A DNA stretch of 5,465 nt. It comes from Treponema sp. Lineage in GTDB: Bacteria; Spirochaetota; Spirochaetia; Treponematales; Breznakiellaceae. The stretch lies in contig JAIRRF010000248.1 of the NCBI GenBank assembly GCA_031256115.1, positions 1 to 5,465 on the forward strand, read 5' to 3'. Each line of letters begins with the position of its first letter. The first letter of the stretch is position 1. Below, in pieces: positions 4,493 to 5,465 of the stretch. The notes under the pieces are model-generated. The model was not told the DNA's origin. It saw only the letters and a program-made list of their open reading frames with translations, and ran no database searches. The position numbers and the translations under genes were made by a program.

Positions 4493-5465
4493 TTGCCGGA
4501 TTTAGAACTGCTCCGTGAACGGGCCCGGATTATCCGGGAAATCCGGGCATTTTTTGATTCCCGGCAGTACCTTTCTGTGGATACCCCCCTTCTTTCCCCG
4601 GATTTGATTCCCGAAAATTGTCTGGAAGTCTTTGAAACATCATGGCTTCCCCCTGACAACAGTAAACAAAAGCCGGAAAAACGCTGGCTTGTTCCTTCCC
4701 CTGAAATCTGGATGAAAAAACTAATCGCCCGCCATAGGGAAAATATTTACCAAATCAGTAAATGCTTCCGTAATACCGAAAGCAAAGGACATTTACACAG
4801 TCCGGAATTTGCTATGCTTGAATATTATACTATGAATGCAGATTATATGGATTCCATTACCCTGACGGAGGAACTTTTTGTTCATCTAAGCGGTATTGAT
4901 AATTCATATACTTCTTTTCCGCTTCCTTTTGTACGGATTACCATGGAAGATGCATTCCTCCGATGGGCAGGGTTTTCCCTGGCAGAAACAACCCTGGCGG
5001 GGCTTGCTGCCATGGAAAAAGAAGCCCGGCTGCTCGGATTGGAACCCAAACTGGAGGAATTGCCGGAATCTGAAGCCGTCTCTGTACTTTTTGATTTAAT
5101 TTTTGTCCATAAAGTAGAACCTTCTCTGCCAAAAGACAGACCGGTAATAATTCTGGATTACCCTGCCTTTGTCCCCTGTCTCTCAAAAAACAATAAAGTT
5201 CCGGACGGCGGTTTTAAAACAAAAGAAAGATGGGAACTCTACTTCAATGGAATAGAATTGGCAAATTGTTTTACTGAAGAAACTGATCCGGAGGAAGTGC
5301 GCCGTTTTTTTATGCAAGAAGGGGCAAAAAAAGAACAAAATGCCCAAATTAAACACCAAATAGACCATGATTACTGGAAAATATTCCTTCCGGGACAGGA
5401 AATATCCTGTTCAGGAGTTGCTCTGGGACTTGACCGGCTGATAATGTTCTTAACCGGTATAAATA
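4493..5465 (+). CDS. epmA: EF-P--(R)-beta-lysine ligase EpmA (PoxA/GenX), 3'-truncated by window
   Basis: EpmA is a class II lysyl-tRNA-synthetase paralogue that attaches (R)-beta-lysine, made by EpmB, to the conserved lysine of elongation factor P, helping ribosomes through proline stretches. The frame runs 324 codons from TTG 4493 without a stop and leaves the window about 15 codons before the expected end; E. coli EpmA has 325 residues. It begins directly with the catalytic core and lacks the N-terminal anticodon-binding OB fold of true LysRS. Motif 2 is around CFRNTESKGH (91-100) and SPEFAMLEYY (103-112). FNGIELANCF (251-260) matches the substrate-pocket region, and motif 3 is GVALGLDRLIM (308-318) with Arg315. 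Ala310 stands where LysRS has Gly, as in characterised EpmA. The gene overlaps the 3' end of murD by 13 nt and should share its transcript. No epmB or efp gene lies in the window. The reading frame is intact, unlike murD. Confidence 0.93.
   Translation, partial: MPDLELLRERARIIREIRAFFDSRQYLSVDTPLLSPDLIPENCLEVFETSWLPPDNSKQKPEKRWLVPSPEIWMKKLIARHRENIYQISKCFRNTESKGHLHSPEFAMLEYYTMNADYMDSITLTEELFVHLSGIDNSYTSFPLPFVRITMEDAFLRWAGFSLAETTLAGLAAMEKEARLLGLEPKLEELPESEAVSVLFDLIFVHKVEPSLPKDRPVIILDYPAFVPCLSKNNKVPDGGFKTKERWELYFNGIELANCFTEETDPEEVRRFFMQEGAKKEQNAQIKHQIDHDYWKIFLPGQEISCSGVALGLDRLIMFLTGIN

Larger units (their letters stand above)
3078..4505 (+). pseudogene. murD: murD, UDP-MurNAc-L-Ala:D-Glu ligase, interrupted by two stops
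   Basis: MurD adds D-glutamate to UDP-MurNAc-L-alanine in the cytoplasm, using ATP, during peptidoglycan synthesis. Counting from ATG 3078, motifs are the N-terminal nucleotide-binding GLGLNGGG (16-23), P-loop TGSKGKSTTT (121-130), LELSSFQL (175-182), PDHQDRYG (203-210) with a following NDKR whose Lys is at 219, GRHQRKN (274-280), GIEHRLEF (307-314) and YNDTAATIPEA (324-334). The frame then meets TAA at 4095-4097 (codon 340) and TGA at 4107-4109 (codon 344). The same frame goes on without a shift through ILVTGGTDKKLDFSPL and SPGCASFGMFTNEFDRG to TAG at 4503-4505. Read through, it would be 475 codons, normal for MurD. A product ending at codon 340 would lack most of the C-terminal domain. A longer TTG start at 3042 would overlap the FecR start and is less likely. 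The identity is firm; whether it is a true pseudogene, a sequence error or recoded is open. Confidence 0.85.

Noticed and set aside
4486..4518. ATG 4486 as the start of the gene after murD
   Set aside because: This frame ends at TGA after 10 codons; the EpmA frame is the one beginning at TTG 4493.
4896..5368. Frames at 4896-5099 (+), 4938-5186 (-) and 5183-5368 (-)
   Set aside because: All lie within the intact, motif-rich epmA frame and are shadows of it.

Overview
The window (5465 bp) looks like chromosomal DNA from a spirochaete, most probably a termite-gut-type Treponema relative. This is inferred from gene content, the spirochaete-like MurD N-terminus (GLGLNGGGLESARYL), a secreted FecR-domain protein with C-terminal membrane helices, EpmA, and coding DNA that by eye is neither strongly AT- nor GC-rich. 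No rRNA or other taxonomic marker is present, so this is an inference.

Layout. Bases 1-940 are accessory, mostly non-coding and repeat-rich. They hold a GC hairpin at the left edge, a weakly supported leftward open frame running off the edge (231 to 1), and a dispersed repeat present in inverted copies (81-113 and 917-944). They also hold a bidirectional terminator-like hairpin (335-373), a striking array of 3.8 tandem 23-bp units each carrying an 18-bp dyad (389-475), and a 68-codon frame (550-756) resembling the C-terminal tail of an IS110-type transposase. Bases 941-3053 are a leftward two-gene unit: an exported FecR-domain protein and, overlapping its end, a DUF2804 protein. Bases 3078-5465 run rightward: murD, then epmA, which overlaps murD by 13 nt and is cut by the window end. 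The two units diverge from a very short gap (3054-3077) containing a symmetric TATAATA, a candidate shared -10 element.

The main oddity is murD. Its reading frame is conserved over the whole enzyme, including all C-terminal motifs, but two in-frame stops (TAA at 4095, TGA at 4107) interrupt it inside the C-terminal ligase domain, next to an imperfect 18-bp tandem duplication. MurD is normally required for peptidoglycan synthesis. The options are a recent pseudogene, a sequence error, or recoding; the sequence alone favours a disrupted gene but cannot decide.

How the genes relate: murD (peptidoglycan precursor ligase) and epmA (beta-lysylation of EF-P) are housekeeping genes sharing a transcript. 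The FecR/DUF2804 pair is a separate, probably co-translated unit of unknown role. I see no defence system, CRISPR array or complete mobile element.
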